Assembly: GCF_019175385.1 (NCBI RefSeq)
Contig: NC_083341.1
Location: 24,374,203 to 24,438,202, forward strand
DNA length: 64,000 nucleotides
Source: Lycium barbarum
Lineage: Eukaryota; Streptophyta; Magnoliopsida; Solanales; Solanaceae
Reading direction: 5' to 3'
Shown here: positions 11,440-22,912 of the stretch, piece by piece
Numbering within the stretch: position 1 is the stretch's first letter
Layout: every line of letters begins with the position of its first letter
Translations under genes and position numbers: made by a program
Notes under the pieces: model-generated
The model's input: the letters and a program-made list of their open reading frames with translations, nothing else
Told to the model about the DNA's origin: nothing
The model's database searches: none

Positions 11440-13600
11440 TCAATGATGTTCAAGAAACAAAATATGTAAAAACCAGGAACGATTTTAATCAAGAAGATGG
11501 AAATCCTTCGTATTTTTGGTAAACAAGGTCATAATTTGATTAGAATAACATAGGTAGATTGTAGAGTCCAAGTTACCTTCTACAACTATTTAACTAATTA
11601 ATATCTTAAATATTATATAAAAAAAAACCTAAGAGCTTACCTGTAATAGGTATTAAAGTTACCTGATAGTGTAAAAAAAGGTTATACACTCAGTGGATAT
11701 TAGTTATAGCGGGCGAAAATCATTTTCACCCATAACTTTGCTTTAAAAATCAAACTCCCCCCTCAATTTTGAACAATAGTCATTCTCCCCCCTTTATCCA
11801 AATTGACTTTTTAAAAATCCTATTTTACCCTTACATTATCAAATTGTCTTTTTTTCTTTTACTTCTTTAAAATCATGAGTTCTTTTATCTCTTTAATTTA
11901 TGTAACAAATTTCCTATAAAAATAATTAAATATTATTTTCAAGACTGAAAACGAAAATGAAAAATACTAGTTGAGCATATAACTTAATGCCGTTCTATAA
12001 TGAAATAAATGAGAAGAATAAATTTCTTATTAATAGTAATCAAAATTTTGATATCTATTTATACAAGTAAAAATAATAGATAATAATTACTTTATAAATA
12101 TATTTCAATGCAGGTAATACAAAATAATTAAATGAAAATAGGGGTACATTCTATAAAAAATTCCTAAAAGAATTTATTTATATTATAAATGAATTTCAAA
12201 TTATAATTTAAAATATTCCATTAATCACAACGAAAACTCGTTTATATATTGATAATCTATTTATATATAATAGGAGAGGCAAAAGCATGGTAAGATGACA
12301 AGTGTCATCACTACAAAAATCAAAATTTAAAAATACAAAAAAATGCAAATCCATAAATAAATAAATAAATAATTGTAATTTCTAAAATCTATTTATAGAC
12401 AGTTTTAAAACATTTTCGTTTGGATCAAAACTACCGCACGTGTAGCATCAAAAGCACTAAATTTTCTTTCTTTCTTTCTTTCTTCTGTTTGAATTCTATT
12501 GATATTAAATATTAAATAAAGTAATTAGGTAAAAAAAATTATTAATCATTAATTGATAAGTTATCAAAAAATAATAATTATGCTATTAATACTTATAGAA
12601 AGTTACTGATACTGTAAAAAAAATTGCATTACCAATATATATAACTTAGAAAATTTATTATTTTGTTATGACATTAATTGATAAGTTATCAAAAAATAAT
12701 GATTATGTTATTATGACTTATTAAAAGTTACTGACACTGTAAAAAAATTGCATTACCAATATATATAACTTAAATAATTTATTATTTTTTTATGACACAA
12801 CACTTCATATGTTACTTCTATACGTGTGAAAACTAACAGGAATAGTAACCAATTAGTAACCTCCTACTTCCTCCCACTTTCTGTAAACTACTATCAACTC
12901 CCCCAGAATCTCTATCACAATTAGTTTCCATCAAAAACAACATGAAGAAATAAGAAATCTTAGCAGCCTCTGTTTCGTCCAAAGTTTGAATTTCTCTTCA
13001 TAAGGTAAGCATTCAAGTTTTTCAGATTTTCCTCTGTTTTCTTTGTTCCGTTCGTCTTCTCTAACGTATGTTACTTTTTATAAAACATTCACATATTTTA
13101 AAAGCAAATGACTACATACCTGTGCTTTAATTTGCAGAAAACCATATCTGCTAGGAAAATATATATCACTAAGAAAAGAAAAAAAAAGTAAAATTCCTTT
13201 TTGTTTCATGTGCTGAATTGGTTTTCATTATTCGTTTGTCGAACACTCTGATAACAATCTCTATTTCAACTTATATGATTCATTTTCTTTTTTCTGTCAT
13301 AAAAAATTATGCATTTATAACTTTAAACTTTTATTTCATCCTTAATGAGATAAATTATAACTACATAAACATGTATAATTTACTTTAGGTTAACAAAAAA
13401 AGTTAAAAAAAGATTTTTAAAATTTTTTTTATGCCCAATCAAAAAGCATCATATAAATTAGGAGGGAGGAGTACACGTCGAAAACATGAAATATAATGAC
13501 TTGCAAAACTGCTATTCCAGATTCCTAATTTTTATTTATTATTAAAAAAAAAAAAGCAACACACGATACAACTTCCTCCCACGTTTGTAATTTTCAATTT
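11440..13600. other. AT-rich intronic stretch, no gene seen
   Basis: Very AT-rich sequence with many short A/T runs. A roughly 130-bp unit is duplicated with divergence: ATTAATTGATAAGTTATCAAAAAATAAT occurs near 12547 and again near 12673, each followed by a ...CATTACCAATATATATAACTTA-like segment. A CT microsatellite (TTTC)n lies near 12465. At about 12900-13004 a less AT-rich stretch ends in AAG|GTAAGC and could be a lone noncoding exon, but nothing else supports that. Confidence 0.4.
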
Positions 13601-13606
13601 CCTTTC

Positions 13607-13890
13607 AAAAAAAAAAAAGGAAAAGAAAAACTCTCCACATATATTTAAAATCTAGGATAATAGTTGAAGAGACCGCCAAAAGCGTGACTCTGGAGGACTT
13701 TCTATTTAAATTATTATAATTATTACTACTTATATAATTAAAGAAAAATTCATGAAAAAAAGTGTAGGAATAAAAGTTGTCATCTATATCCCCACGTTTG
13801 ACTCCCAGTAGCATGTTAGTGGTAGTTACAAACTTCTCAACTTTATCCGTACTTTAAATTAATCTATTAATTATTTATATAGAATTGGTT
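13607..13890. repeat. Diverged direct repeat, copy 1
   Basis: CTCTCCACATATATTTAAAATC..., AAAAAAAGTGTAGGAATAAAAG and AACTTCTCAACTTTATCC occur here in the same order as in the copy at 14095-14640. The second copy carries extra sequence that holds the short open frame at 14275. The repeat belongs to no family I recognise. Confidence 0.5.
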
Positions 13891-14094
13891 TCAAGAAATA
13901 ATTATATAGAGAGAATGAGTTATAAGAAATAATTAAACATATAGACATTTACAGGGATTCATAATTGAAAATATAAATAAAAAAAAAGTAATTTATAAGA
14001 GTATTTCTTTATCTCTTATAATTTTCTTTCATAATGTTTGTAAATTTCATTATGTTTTCCTTGGTAATTTTAGTTTCGTTTCAAACAAATAAAA

Positions 14095-14640
14095 TCTCTC
14101 CACATGTATTTAAATCTAGGATAATAGTTGATACTCTTGTATTCTATTGGATTTAGAATTGACTTGAGACGAAAAAGAAATCAGGAAAAAAAGTGTAGGA
14201 ATAAAAGTGTGTGCGGGAGACGTTGGTCAAAAAGTTGCCACGTATATTTTCACGTTTTCCTCTCCAATCACTTTATGGAAAGTGCCACTTCTTCGTTCCC
14301 TTCTGCTAGTAGCACTTCCACTCTTTCCTCAACTAGCTCGGACGCCCAGAGCGCCCAGCCTGAGTTAGAACAAGTATTTTTCGTTTGGGAACTCTGGAAG
14401 GAAGGCAATAGCAGTAAATTAGAAAACCCAATATCTCAATCGGCTGCTATTATTCAACAAATTACGGACTGGCTGAAAGACTGTTCTCAGCTTCTTGACA
14501 TCAGATCATCTTGGACGTTTATTGATTCTATTCTTCCTCTCCAATCGCATGTTGGTGGTGGTTAAACTTCTCAACTTTATCCTTTTCAATTTTTAAATTA
14601 ATGTACTAATTATTTATATAGAATTAGTTTAAAAAACAGA
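14095..14640. repeat. Diverged direct repeat, copy 2
   Basis: Second copy of the unit at 13607-13890, with the same ordered blocks but an insertion of about 290 bp between AAAAAAAGTGTAGGAATAAAAG and AACTTCTCAACTTTATCC. The inserted part is less AT-rich and contains an open reading frame. Confidence 0.5.
14275..14565 (+). CDS. Unrecognised short open frame (about 96 aa), possible captured exon
   Basis: From the ATG at 14275 the frame encodes a Ser/Thr-rich start, then a segment around FVWELWKEGNSSKLE and a helical-looking stretch ending in HVGGG and TAA. The WELWKEG pattern recalls a segment of receptor-like kinase C-lobes, but the rest does not match that family as I know it. The frame lies in an insertion that distinguishes copy 2 of a local duplication and sits inside a transposon-filled intron. 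It could be a captured exon or a chance frame. No splice sites or promoter were identified. Confidence 0.2.
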   Translation: MESATSSFPSASSTSTLSSTSSDAQSAQPELEQVFFVWELWKEGNSSKLENPISQSAAIIQQITDWLKDCSQLLDIRSSWTFIDSILPLQSHVGGG

Positions 14641-14644
14641 TAAT

Positions 14645-15492
14645 ATTAAGTCCTAATATTATTTGTCAACTGCCAAATTTATAAGTATTTCTACTAAATA
14701 AAATCTACAGCATATTTAAAGAATGGCTAAAACAACTCAATAATCCCTAAAATAAAAGAAGAAGATGCCTATGATAAATCAAAGGAATGAAACACGTCCA
14801 GTTCTTTTCATCTCTACGTTTTCGCTTTGCACTGATAGTTTGTCTTTATGTGATATGTATTAATTTAATCATGGTGTATTCTTGATTGGACGATGAGATT
14901 CATATTCTTTTTTGGTGCATCATTAGTTTATGAACTTATATTGGTCAAATGAAATGGTTTGATTTTGCAATTGAATTAGAGAGGAGGAAGAGCATTTTGA
15001 TATTATAAGAAGAGACTTTGCAGCTCTTACAAAATGACCATATGACCAACTTTTATAAAATTTACACTTAGAATTACTTAATCAAGATAGCATCTTTGTC
15101 ACTCACATATGTGGTGCATCTATCTAAATTTCCTCGAAAAGTAAATTTTTTATTTTCACGTATTGTTTCTATTAAACTAATAAGGAAAAACTAAAAAGGT
15201 GAAGTACAATAATATAGTGGTACTTACCAATATTGATGGTTGTACCTTATATTGATCAATATATGCATCTCATCGAAGGACGTCACACAATTAAGTTTCT
15301 TAATAATTAACATATTTTACTTGATAAGATTAAATTTTATGTTTTAACTATTAGAGTGTCAATAAAGGAGTTTAAACTTCAGTATCATGTAATTAGAATA
15401 TAATTAATCATGTAATTTATTCTGCTTGCCTTTATTTTTTTTTTGTCTTTGCAATTTATTTATAAAGTTCAGCAAGATTGCAATATTTAATA
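14645..15492. other. AT-rich intronic stretch, nothing recognised
   Basis: No supported gene or repeat boundary in this part of the long intron. The stretch ends at the A that flanks the Helitron 5' terminus. Confidence 0.5.
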
Positions 15493-16212
15493 TCTATATT
15501 ATAAAAGGAGAGTTGTGTGCAAGGATATTAATAAAATGACAAGTTATTAAAAAGTTAGATACCAAATTTTGAATAATATTAATGGCTAATGTAACTTAAA
15601 ATTGAGGAATTTTTTAATTAATTGTGGTTATTTTTTAATCTGAATTGAAAGACAATTTTTTCAATAGAGTATGATTAATTTTTGAATTTCAATCGTAAAT
15701 ATTCAAATAGATCTTAGATGAGGATCCAAGGTATTTTCAGAATAGAGAGTAGCAAACTAAACGCATGTTATTTATGGGTAAGAATGGGTTTTTGCATTTC
15801 ATAAAAATAAAACTCTATTTTCTGAAATGATGAGTTTTTTTTTTAAAAAAATATATGTGTTTTGTCTTCGACATAAAAGTTTCCTTAACACCTATAATTC
15901 AATGGGAATGAAAAAGATAAGAAAAGAATCTGCTCTAGCAAAGAAAAAAAATAATAAAGTGGTCTTTTATAATAATATAATGTCAAGAACTTTTAATATT
16001 TATATCTTTAGAGTAATACAACATTACATTTTAAAATAAAGTATAACGTCACAGAGCTTTGCTTACCGGATGTATCAGAATAAAAAAAGAGAAGACATTC
16101 GTGATTTTGTTAAAACAATATTACTTAATGTGTTCAAGTATGTCAAATCAAATTTGATATGATATAATATCTTTTTAACGTGTCCGCGCGTCGCGCGGGT
16201 TTGCAATACTAA
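15493..16212 (+). mobile_element. Short non-autonomous Helitron
   Basis: The 5' terminus TCTATATTATAAAAGGAGAG (from 15493) follows an A (15492). The 3' terminus is a GC-rich hairpin CCGCGCG-TCG-CGCGGG (near 16184-16199), then nine bases and CTAA (16209-16212) followed by T (16213). This is the canonical A|TC...CTRR|T Helitron arrangement with no target duplication. The 720-bp interior has no Rep/helicase frame, so it depends on an autonomous partner. Confidence 0.75.
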
Positions 16213-16451
16213 TAGAAAATAAAAGAGAAGTGAAATTCAAATATACATATACATATATATGTAAAAATAATAGGTAATACATGTGTGTGTGAGAGAGAGA
16301 GTCTCTGTGTATACACCCATAATATGCACTTAATGCATGTAATATTAAAATACCAATCATAAATAGTAACATAGGATAAAGGTGTGTGTGTGGGGGGCGG
16401 GGGATCAGGGCATTTTTAGGTGCAAAAAACGGAGCACGTGAACACATGGTG
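16213..16451. repeat. Microsatellite-rich gap
   Basis: Contains (AT/AC)n, a (GT)n-(GA)n tract near 16281-16300 and a G-rich run near 16390-16402. No gene seen. Confidence 0.6.
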
Positions 16452-19400
16452 TGTTATGTCCCGTATTTTTATACATTGGGACAACCCGGATTAACTATGA
16501 TAATTTAAGGCCAAGACCATTCCGGGATTTGAAGTCGGGACTTTTGACCCTTAATTTTATTTTGAGACATAAGTTATATATGAAATTGTTGGCATTGAAG
16601 ACTTAAGAAAATTTGGGACCAAAAGTGATATAATTGGAATTGAAAATCTTGCCAAATAAGGCATTGTGGCCGTGTGGATGGAAGTGGTCCCACACATTGT
16701 TGTGGCCAATTTTAATTGGTCCAACACATGTGTGGGCCCAAGGACACATGGAGCAAATTTTGTGGAACTTAAAAAGATGACTTTCAAGTCATCTTCCTTC
16801 ACTTTACACTTAGCAAAATATCAAGAATATTGAAGAGCCCCATCACCACCATTCTCGGCCAAGAAACCAAGAAAACCAAATCAAATTCAAGTCACCCAAA
16901 AATTATTTCTTTGGTACAAATCAACTATTTTGAGGTCCCTAAGTAGCGTGGAAGTGTTATTTGGATCATCCAACTATTCGTTGTGGCCATTTGCTAACCC
17001 AAACCCATTGTGGAGTTGAAGAGGAAAGGTGAGAATTTCTCTTGTTTTATGAGTTATAAATGTTGTATGCGTGTTGTAGTATGTTAATATGGATGGAAAT
17101 CATGAAATATTGTATGTTGGAAGTGGGTTGTGTGCTTGAGGAGCTAGCCGTGTATATGGGTGTTGAAAATGGAGTTGATGAGTTAATTCTTGTATCATGT
17201 TAAATTGTTGTAGTGTGTAGAGTGGCTAAGAATCACCATTATATGCTTGTGTAATGATAGATGAATATGGGTCATACTATATGCCAAAGGACACACTAAT
17301 GTCGCGTAACGTTTTAATGGTTGTTGTGATGACTTTTATATTGGAAATAAGAGTTTAATGTCCCAAATTGATATGGCAAGTGTTGCGGACTGATTTGGAG
17401 AACTCTGTGCAATTAATGCAATCTTTATCTATGAGAACCATCAACATATGTGTATGTGTAGTGTGGACGAATGTGGGTCATATAATATGTCGAAGATCGC
17501 ATTAATATCGCTTAGCGTTCTAATTGTCATCGCTATGAATTCTAGTTGGAAATGAGCATTTTAATGACTCAAGATTAATGTTGAGAGTGTGTGGGCTGAT
17601 TTGATGCTTGTTGTGCGTTTGACGTAATTTGTATATTTATAAAAATGATATCGTTATATTGTGGATTGTTGATGCAAATCATGAATCAAAATTGAGGAAT
17701 GTGAAAAGAGGGCTGTCCTCGGCCTAGGGATTGTTTTCGGCCAACTTGGAGAAAAAAATTATTGGATTGTTGGAAAAATTATGTGAATTGTTTAGAATGT
17801 CCTCTAATATTGTTGGTAAGGATTCGGGTTGATAATTGAATGTATGAGCTATATTGTGACTTGAATGTAAGCCGTCGAAACGAATATTTGGAAAGTTGTT
17901 GAATGATGTAAAAGAGAGTTGCTATTGTTATTTTGCCTTTCGAATTGATTATCGATGTTGCTAGGTTGGTTATTGTGGTTGTTGTTGTTGATTTTGAGCG
18001 AGTTAAATTCTCGGGTTGGCCTATTTACAGGGGAAATGCTGCCGAATTTTCTGTAGAATTTAGAGTTAGTTTGGAATAAATAATTGCTTAAGTGCCTATG
18101 GTTAATATCGGATATTCGTTGGCATATTTGTAAACCTTGGGGTTCCCGAGGCGTAAATTGGGATTAACTTTAGCTCGGCTAGCTTGGAGTGCGTACGAGG
18201 TATGTAAGGCAACCTTCTTTCTTTTGGCATGCCTTAGTTTACATAGGCTAGATTAGAGCCTTAAGGGAATTCCAAAATTCGAAATCCGAGCATGTTATGA
18301 TCCGTATATGTTCCTTGGCACTCTTATGTATGATTTGATGAAATATGAACCTTTATGTATTTGAAATAATCGCTCTCCGAACTTTGCGCAAAAAGGTTTC
18401 ACTTTAAAGAATTTCGTAATTTTTGAATGCCATATCTTTCACATAAAGGCTCGGATTGTTTTGATATTTTCGTATGAGTTTGCATGGCCTATGATGAGTA
18501 TGTTTTCCATAGGCAGGCCCGACTCGGGTAAATACCCGTCCGTGGGTCCCGCGACTTTCCTTTATGTAATTCGGAGAACTTTTGAAAGAATTTGATATGA
18601 CTATTATTTCGATGTACAAGTATGATCATTTTACTTATGTTCGAGTTTATGATAATGATTTTATGCATATGACTACTCACGACTCTACTCGTGCACTCTG
18701 TTATTCCTTTCGCCGAGTCCCGGGCCGGTTCTGTTGTCGTGCGCACTTTGATATACTCTGGAGTTATGCTGTGTCTATGGTTCACCGAGCTACTCGCCAA
18801 AGAGGGTCGGGTTCCACTCATATTTGCTGTTATGCGGTGTATGGTGTGTATGACGTTATGCTGTGTTATGATATGTGACGGGGATCCGGAGATTTGAAAC
18901 CTTTCTGGTGTTATGCTGTGTTATGGCGCCATCGACGGGCGGGCGACCATATTCTTCTGTACCCTATGCATGACTTACATATTTTTGAAGTAAACATTTT
19001 GATATGTTGGATTTGTACTTAATTCTGTACCACTATTTCGTTTATGCCTCAGATTTGTTTTGTATCTTCTGCTTTGCATACTCAGTACATATTTCGTACT
19101 GACCCCCGTTCTTCCGGGGTTGCGTTTCATGCCCGCAGGTACAGACGCACAGTTTGGTGATCCATCCGTTTAGGGCATCCTCTTCTGTTGTTGGGAGTGC
19201 TCTTCTCCTTTCAGAACATATCTTTTGGTATATATTTTTGTTCGCTATGTATGTATATATTCGTTCAGGGGTACGGCGGGGCCCTGTTCCGCCATATGTT
19301 CCGTTTGGTCTGTTTAGAGGTCTGTAGACGTATTTGTGGGTGTGTGTGCCTACTTCTGTACAGGTGTGTTTGTATGATCCCATTTGTTATGGAAGCCTCG

Positions 19401-19710
19401 TCGGCGTGCATTTTGTATGTGTTTATGGCAGCCTTGTCGGCGTGCATTCTGTATATGTTTTGGGCCGTTGTGCCATTTGATAGCCTTGTCGGCTTTTGAT
19501 ACATTTGATAGCCTTGTCGGCTTTTGACATATATGTATATATATATCCGCATACGGTTGCGCTGAGATGTGTTTGAACAGTTTGATATAGTTTGAGACGG
19601 CATATAGTATTTATGGTCGTATATGCTATTTGGGTGTGATTCGATTGAATAAGTACGTCAGGGTGCCCAACTAGGGCGCCAGTCACGGCCTACGGGGTTG
19701 GGTCGTGACA
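16452..19710 (+). repeat. Solo LTR of a Tekay-type gypsy element
   Basis: A 3259-bp LTR runs from TGTTATGTCC to GGGTCGTGACA and is flanked by the perfect 5-bp direct repeat TGGTG (16447-16451 and 19711-19715). No internal domain or primer site follows, so it is a solo LTR left by recombination between the two LTRs. It shares with LTR A the splice-donor-like AAAGGTGAGAATTTCT (17035), the AGGTATGTAAGGCAACC block (18199) and the two-hairpin module (19084). Near 19395-19530 short units with AGCCTTGTCGGC are tandemly repeated. Confidence 0.92.
19084..19138 (+). other. Two-hairpin module in the solo LTR
   Basis: Stem 1 AGTAC (19084-19088)/GTACT (19096-19100). Stem 2 CCCCG (19104-19108)/CGGGG (19115-19119), different in sequence from LTR A but still paired. 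ATGCCCGCAG|GT follows, ending at 19138. Confidence 0.65.
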
Positions 19711-20173
19711 TGGTGTCTCCGTAAAATTAGGTATTTTATGTATATAGTTTCTAAAATTAGTATAATACTATTTGCTGGAACACATGCTACAAAAAATCCA
19801 AATAAATGGTGCACTTGGTTGAAGGTTGAGTTATTTACCTAGAGGTCTAGGGATCAAGCCCACTTAATGCATTTTTTCCTTTTATTTTTCTTGTGGTGAC
19901 CTCATGTTCCAGAAATTCTAGATTCGCCTCTGGGGAGAATGTCTATTGTTCATAGTTAAAGGGGGAGTTTGACTTTTAATATCTAGATACAACTACTTCC
20001 AAATACCTTTCTTAAACTTCAAATATTCATTTTTTCTTATTTAAATTCAACCAATTATTTTCCAAACGGCTCAATAATTTTCCAATTGCACTTCAGTATA
20101 ATTTCTTTTGTTGAATGACAACAACAACTCAACTATTGTCTTACTTTGCTCGTTAAGAATGTTTTTTTTTCAG
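19711..20173. other. End of intron 1 of the reductase pseudogene
   Basis: Noncoding sequence between the solo LTR and exon 2. It ends in a T-rich tract and CAG at 20171-20173, a good 3' splice site. Confidence 0.55.
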
Positions 20174-20391
20174 GTAGAAAAAGAGATGTTACATTTCTTA
20201 CAAACCTACTAGGTGCATCTGAGAGGCTCCAAATTTTCATTGCTGATCTTGATAATCCACAAAGTTTTGCTGCAGCAATTGAAGGATGCATTGGCGTATT
20301 CCATGTGGCTAATTCAATGGATTTTGAAGAAAAAGAACCAGAAGATATAAAAATTAAAAGGGCTGTCAGTGGAACCTTAGGTGTTTTACAG
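20174..20391 (+). pseudogene. Exon 2 of vestitone reductase/DFR-like SDR pseudogene
   Basis: The 218 bases after a TTTTTTCAG acceptor read in frame as RKRDVTFLTNLLGASERLQ, then the ADLDNPQSFAAAIEGCIGVF segment typical of the vestitone/anthocyanidin reductase branch. They end at GTTTTACAG|GTAAGA. Reading phase matches exon 1 (7893-8019) through a split Gly codon. The usual HVA(H/T)PMD stretch is here HVANSMD. The following intron is interrupted after 16 bases by the end of a copia LTR (20408). Exon 3 (with the catalytic YxxxK) was not found in the window. Confidence 0.8.
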
Positions 20392-20407
20392 GTAAGAGTG
20401 TCAATTT

Positions 20408-20955
20408 TGTTGGGAATAAAATAGATCAAAAATAATATTCACGGTATTAGTGATAAACGTGGAACACTAAGTTATGGTTAAATCAGCAAGAATAAAATGC
20501 AGCAATAATGACACCAAGATTTTACGTGGAAACCCTTCTGAATAAGGGAAAAACCACGGCCAAGAGGAGCAACTGATATCACTATAGTAAGGAATTTTAC
20601 ATTATGTAGTCACGAGTATAAATACTCCTAAAACCACTACACCCTCAAAAAGGAAGAAAAACACTCTTTTGATTTTCCCACCTCACTACAATATCACTCA
20701 CACTCTATTTTTCTTCACAGACTATTTTTTTACCCAGTCTATGGTATACCTCACTTTGCTCTCACTCAGATGTATTGTCTGAGATTTTGGTGTGTCTTCC
20801 AAATGAAGCTAAGAACTCTATTTATAAGCTTCAGAAAACGCGTGAACAGTAACACCGCGTGAACAGTAAACCGCATTTTATACGCGTGAGCAATACCACA
20901 CGTATTTTCTATTGAACTCTAGTGGTCCCCACATGTCGGAGGGACCTACTCAACA
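20408..20955 (-). repeat. 3' LTR of copia 1
   Basis: The 548-bp LTR has inverted ends TGTTG...CAACA. It lies next to the C-rich complement of the polypurine tract, which fixes its inner border. Confidence 0.85.
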
Positions 20956-21015
20956 ATTCCCCCCCTCCCGACGATATGGGGAAGAATGTTCTTGTGAATC
21001 ACCGAGAGCTCATAC

Positions 21016-22911
21016 CAGCTAGCTTGGAACAAAGTTCAAGCTTTTGCTTTGAGACCGCCTTTGTCATCATATCAGCTGCATTTCCATCGGTGTAGATTTT
21101 CTTCAACTGGAATATTTTTGTCTCCGTAGCATCACGAATCTAGTGATATCTGACATCAATGTGTTTTGTTCTCGCATGGTACATCGAGTTCTTGCTCAAG
21201 TCTATTGCACTCTGACTGTCGCAATAGACAATATACTCCATTTGCTGCAATCCAAGTTCTTGAAGGAATCTCTTGAGACATATCATCTCTTTGCCAGCTT
21301 CAGTAGCCACAATATACTCCGCTTCAGTTGTAGACAGTGCGACACACTTCTGCAACTTCGACTGCCATGATATAGCTCCCCCTGAAAAAGTAAACATATA
21401 TCCAGTAGTGAATTTTCTGTTATCAAGGTCACCTGCCATATCAGAATCTGTATAGCCCTTCAAAATTGGATTTGATCCTCCAAAACACAAGCATTCATCT
21501 AAGCATTCCCAATGCTCTTTCCCTGGATTTTCGAGAAATCTGCTAACAACACCGACTGCATGAGCAATATCTGGTCGAGTGCATACCATTTGCATACATC
21601 AAACTTTCGACGGCAGAGGAAAAATGAATCTTGGCCATTCTCTCTTTTTCCTCCTTTGTTGTAGGACACATCTTTTTGCTCAATTTCAGATGACCAGGAA
21701 GAGGTGTGCTAAGCCACTTAGCACTCTTCATATTGAAGCTCTCCAGTACACGTTCTATGTACTTTTTCTCTGACAAATAAAGCTTATTTTCATCTCTTGA
21801 ACGAGTAATTCTCATGCTCAAAATTTGCTTAGCATGACCCAAGTCTTTCATTGCAAAAGACTTACTCAACTGTTTATTCAACTCATCAATTCTGGAAGCA
21901 TTCTTGCCTACAATCAACATATCATCCACATATAGCAGAAGGATGATAAATTTATCATCAGAAAATCTTTGTACAAAGACACAGTGATCTGAAGAAGTCT
22001 TCTTGTAGCCTTTCTCCCCCATAACAGACTCAAACTTCTTGTACCACTGTCTGGGAGCTTGCTTCAATTCATATAGACTGTTCTTAAGTTTGCATACAAG
22101 ATTTTCTTTACCTTTTGCCTTGAAGCCCTCAGGTTGTTCCATATAAATCTCCTCTTCTAAATCACCGTGAAGAAAAGCAGTCTTCACATCCATCTGCTTA
22201 ATCTCCAAATCAAGACTAGCAGTCAAACCAAGAACTGTCCGAATGGAGGACATTTTCACGACAGGAGAAAATATTTCGTCAAAGTCAATACCTTTCCTTT
22301 GACCAAATCCCTTAACAACCAATCTAGATTTTTATCTGGGCTTCAAGCTGTGTTCTTCGGCTTTAAATTTGAACACCCACTTGCTCTTCAAAGCTCTCAT
22401 GCCTTTAGGCAATTTCACCAACTCATAAGTATGGTTCTCATGCAGAGACTTCATCTCATCTTGCATGGATTCAATCCATTGATCCTTGTGCTCATCTTCC
22501 ATGGACTCATCATAACATTCAGGTTCTCCCCCATCAGTGAGTAATACATACTCATTAGGTGAATAACGGGAAGAAGGAACATGCTGTCTAGTAGACCTTC
22601 TAAGTGGAATATCTGGCTCATCCACGACTTCATGAGTAGAAGCATCTACTTCATCAATAGCAGCATCGTTAACATCATCAACATGCTGATATGGAACATG
22701 ATTCTGGGCATCACCATCGTCATCGAGCCCACCAACTTCATCAGCATTTGTATGAGGAACTTGATGAAGATTAACTACACCTTCAGAACTTGAAGATTTT
22801 ATCTTCTCCGCTTTGTTAATATCTTCAGTGGTTTGATCCTCCACGAAGATAATATCACGACTTCTTATGAGCTTCTTCTCAATTGGATCATATAGCCTGT
22901 AACCAAACTCA
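21016..22911 (-). pseudogene. Copia 1 Pol: integrase tail, RT, RNase H
   Basis: Read on the minus strand from 22911: an EFGYRLYDPIEKKLI stretch and acidic linker, then RT with VVKMSSIRTVL, FLHGDLEEEIYMEQPEGF and the YVDDM catalytic motif (near 21925). RNase H follows, with TEAEY, DSQSAI and HIDVRYH. Breaks: an in-frame TAA at 22332-22334 just before the VVKGF segment, a 1-bp insertion near 21590 that shifts the frame, and TAG at 21140-21142 where the family has Trp (TGG-to-TAG). Beyond that stop the frame continues with the usual ADMMTK end to about 21016. It is dead as a source of enzyme. Confidence 0.88.
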
Positions 22912-22912
22912 T

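Larger units (their letters stand above)
20408..22912 (-). mobile_element. Ty1/copia retrotransposon 1 (Tnt1-like), 3' half
   Basis: On the minus strand, a pol region (integrase tail, RT, RNase H) runs to a polypurine tract (complement of 20957-20970) and one LTR (20408-20955). The upstream half (gag, protease, most of integrase, 5' LTR) is missing, because the sequence switches at 22913 to the LTR of a different element. The pol sequence is close in style to the tobacco Tnt1 group. It landed in intron 2 of the reductase pseudogene. Confidence 0.9.

Noticed and set aside
12900..13010. Possible lone 5' exon ending in AAG|GTAAGC
   Set aside because: No following exon, no coding sequence and no promoter can be linked to it; kept only as a remark in the intron entry.
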